A stretch of 64,000 nt of DNA from Xenia sp. Carnegie-2017 (lineage: Eukaryota; Cnidaria; Anthozoa; Malacalcyonacea; Xeniidae): NCBI RefSeq assembly GCF_021976095.1, contig NW_025813481.1:11897846-11961845 (forward strand), read 5' to 3'. Shown piece after piece: positions 61,495 to 64,000 of this stretch. Under the pieces are notes generated by a model. That model made no database searches and was not told the DNA's origin. It was given only the letters and a program-made list of their open reading frames with translations. Made by a program: the position numbers and the translations under genes. The first letter of the stretch is position 1; the number at the start of each line of letters is the position of its first letter.

Positions 61495-61599
61495 ATGTTA
61501 AAAATTGTTAAACTATGTGAATATGAGGGCTGTAAAAAAGAAAAACAACGAAAAACTTACATAAGTTTTCATCGCGTACAGTTTAACGCTTTAAAATGA
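61495..61599 (+). pseudogene. Half THAP zinc-finger, opposite strand
   Basis: MLKIVKLCEYEGCKKEKQRK followed by SFHRVQ resembles the N-terminal half of a THAP domain (C-x4-C and the FHRFP-like motif). It lies 330 bases upstream of the P-like transposase but in the opposite orientation. Either it is an inverted piece of that element or an unrelated THAP fragment. It is short and not followed by the C2CH second half. Confidence 0.4.
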
Positions 61600-62270
61600 C
61601 AAATTTTCTTAGTGCTCGTACAAAAGATTATAAAAAACTTACTAAAATACATTAAAAAGGAATTCAAAAATTAGAAGCAGACGGCAAAAACATCATTTGT
61701 TTACTTCTTATTTTAATCCGGACCAAAATTTGCCCCCCAATTCACTCGTCGCCTTAAAACATCAATGCCACCTCCAGTTTTATTTATAATCTTTACGGAT
61801 ATCCCCCCCCCCCACTTAAAATAAATCATGTCAGTGCCACTGTGCGTAAAGAGTTACAACAACTTTTTATGACCATTTTTCTGCCACCCTCCTCTTCCAG
61901 TGAGTGTATAACAAATGCTCTTTTAATGTCGTTTGTTTATTTTTATCTAGAATCGTTATGTTGTGAAAAACTCAAACTTCGTGTCCGTTCGTTTAACATC
62001 ATTATCCATCACTGTAACTTTCCTTAAAGTGGAAGTGTCTGATTCTCAACTTCCATATAAGTTTGAAAAAAAGAATGTTGATTTACGCTCTGAAACACAT
62101 GTAAGTTATGTTATTTATATTATTGCAGCGTAGCAAAGTAAAGATTGTTAGATTGCTGTTCATAAAAGTACCAAATAAAGGGGAAAAAATGTAATTCATT
62201 TTCTCAAGTTTTCTTAATGACTTCTCTCTAGTTCTTCATAGATAAGTCATGTAAATGTACATTTTTGAAG

Positions 62271-62814
62271 GTTTTATCCCCATTTATCCGGAAAGCACGT
62301 GGATGCTAGTAAAAATGTATTTCAATAATGCTGACTGCTCATATCATCAGGCTTGCACACATTTGGGTGAGTTTTTCTACAAAAGAAATAACTATCTCTT
62401 GCAGCAACTTCGCAATGTTGATTTGACTTTATTTCTTATTATTTGTTACGTTTTAGGTTTCACGCACTTAATCGCAGAAACTGTTTGCATTGGGACACAC
62501 AGACAGCTCTTTCCGTCTCATCCCCTATTTCGATTATTGGCGCCACATTTTTTGTATATTTTGGCCATCAATAGGTTTGTATTTCATTTAACCATTCTAA
62601 AAAGTAAATACATAATTTACATACGTCGATTGAATGGACAATCATTGACGAAAAGTATTTTACTGTGCGTCTAATATTTGTAGCATCTAACAAGTCTTTA
62701 ATGTCAATTCACTGTTCTTGGTCTAGCGCTAAACAAGCTTATTTCACCAAATGGATGGATTGACAACACAATGTCCTGTAAAGCAAGTGGAATATCTGAA
62801 ATTGTAAAAAAAGG
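62271..62814 (+). CDS. Lipoxygenase, three internal exons
   Basis: Exons 62271-62366, 62457-62574 (ending AATAG/GTTTGT) and 62727-62814 (GTAAGC donor) encode the catalytic heart of an animal lipoxygenase: WMLVKMYFNNADCSYHQ, then THLGFTHLIAE with two iron-ligand His five residues apart (as 5-LOX His367/His372), RQLFPSHPLFRLLAPH, LAIN and LNKLISPNGW. The enzyme inserts O2 into polyunsaturated fatty acids such as arachidonate. Intron 1 is 90 bases, in frame and stop-free. The exon 2-3 junction is one base out of phase by canonical splice sites; the family expects INRFALNKLIS. Upstream exons were not recognised and downstream ones probably lie beyond the window, with a MITE in the next intron. 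It could be a pseudogene or contain an assembly indel. Confidence 0.75.
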
Positions 62815-63122
62815 GTAAGCATGAGAAAGAGCGGTGATTAAAAACCTGTCGTATATGTGTTAGTTGGCAACATAAATGAAAGTCCGTCAATGATCCAAAA
62901 AAGACCGTTGATAATCTAATAAATCATAAATTGTAGATTTTAGGAGGAGAGGGGTTAAATAGATAAAAGCGTATATGTCATTTCTATCATTTTAATGCGA
63001 ACAAACAAAACACAAAACAAACTCTAAATATAAGAATTCAGGGCCCGATCGACGACTGACATTTAATGATATCATGTAATGGTTATGTGAGGAAGCATCT
63101 ATTGGAGACAGTTCATTTATTA

Positions 63123-63293
63123 AGGCTGATTTCCATTCAGTGCAAATTGTAGCACTATCGACTTTTTGCGATCACTTTCTTTTGAATTATGTGCAGCAGT
63201 GTGAAATTGTTCCGGTCGAGAGCTTACAATTGAAAAGAAAGTGATCGAAAAAAGTCGATCGCGCGACAATTTACACTGAATGGAAATCAGCCT
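63123..63293. mobile_element. Harbinger-like MITE
   Basis: 171-bp element with long inverted ends: AGGCTGATTTCCATTCAGTG at 63123 and its complement ending at 63293. A further inner inverted pair surrounds ATCGACTTTTTGCGATCAC. It is flanked by TTA on both sides (63120-63122 and 63294-63296), the 3-bp target duplication of PIF/Harbinger transposons. No coding capacity. Confidence 0.75.
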
Positions 63294-63296
63294 TTA

Positions 63297-64000
63297 GAGA
63301 GATGCATCTAATGCATACTCCTACGTAATTCAAAAGGGGAGTGGAGTTTATTAGATACGGGGCATTCATTTGATTGGTGTTGTTGTTATTTTGATCATTT
63401 ACGTTAAAAGAATAACAACGTCCCCAAAAAACTGTAAACAAGTTAAGACGTTGACTAGTTATTGTCGTAATTACAACAAAATCAAGGGATCAAAAAGCTC
63501 TGAAAATTTATGCGTTAATGTCCAATTGCACAATTTAATAGTGAACCTAAACGTTTAAACATCTATACTTCGTCAAAAATAATATATCTTGCTATTATAA
63601 CAGACTGACAAAGCGAGTGATGATTTTTAAACTGATATCAAAATAATAACCGATTATCTTCCCTAGGCTTAGACAACGTTTAATAAACTTGGGAAAAATT
63701 ATCGACGAAAGAAACAAGCAACGCGAATTTCCTTACCCTTATTTACATCCACTGGAAGTACCAAACTCAATCAGTATTTGAAACTGACTTTTCCAAAAGA
63801 AACACCAACATAACAACAAACAATTTTATTTATAAATATGTATATCTGGCTTCGTAAAAATTGAAGGATTATGGTTTGCTCAGGTAAAATATTTCTCATT
63901 GTAATTTGAGTGTGCGAGCTTGTTTCATGCTTCAAAGAGAAAAGTACGTCAATGGGTTTAGTGTACAATTTGTCTTAGTCGATTTAGAAAATGTAATTGT
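63297..64000. other. Right edge of window, nothing recognised
   Basis: AT-rich DNA. Possibly an intron of the lipoxygenase gene, since its later exons have not yet appeared. No further lipoxygenase motifs are visible. Confidence 0.3.

Overview
The window looks like genomic DNA of an early-branching aquatic metazoan, most likely a cnidarian and perhaps a hydrozoan. This is an inference. It rests on AT-rich DNA, short GT-AG introns, animal signalling domains (SH3, Death, PX), a lipoxygenase, P/THAP9-like and ZMYM-type hAT transposons and a BEL/Pao fossil. No species can be named from sequence alone. There are no bacterial-style operons, no CRISPR array and no rRNA or tRNA that I could recognise.

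Left part (1-16.2 kb). An ACGT-rich repeat and a fold-back repeat precede a tandem family on the minus strand, which is the most interesting content. Gene A (12076 to 6759) can be spliced by hand into ten phase-compatible exons giving about 797 residues: two SH3 domains, an Ig/TIG-like beta region, an unrecognised middle, and a C-terminal trypsin-fold protease with intact His, Asp and GDSG motifs. Gene B (5853 to 2957) has the same protease and pre-protease exons, but a Death domain lies directly upstream of them. Decayed pieces of the same family lie on both sides (1654-2100 and 15970-16194). The proteases carry no visible signal peptide. They look like intracellular, death-fold-coupled proteases, plausibly in innate immunity or cell death; that role is inferred.

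Middle (16.2-33 kb). Transposon-rich DNA: a P-element relic, a complete hAT element with a perfect 8-bp target duplication (17462-20589), and a broken BEL/Pao fossil (about 22980-25800). Two intronless, divergently transcribed seven-transmembrane genes follow (28011-29021 minus, 31913-32950 plus). They resemble the PRRT3/4-like family, and a relic of the 3' end of one lies beside them.

33-49.5 kb. Segmental duplications surround a secreted-protein gene (39748-42373): signal-peptide exon, about 29 copies of a 57-bp repeat, then a six-cysteine C-terminus with beta-defensin-type spacing. A 500-N gap (45682-46181) is followed by a 3-kb satellite array.

49.5-64 kb. A degraded MULE-like transposon, minisatellites, a PX-domain exon, an uncharacterised minus-strand gene, a frameshifted P/THAP9-like transposase, three exons of a lipoxygenase (running out of the window) and a small Harbinger-like MITE. 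Several coding regions break at homopolymer runs, so some frameshifts may be assembly errors rather than real mutations.
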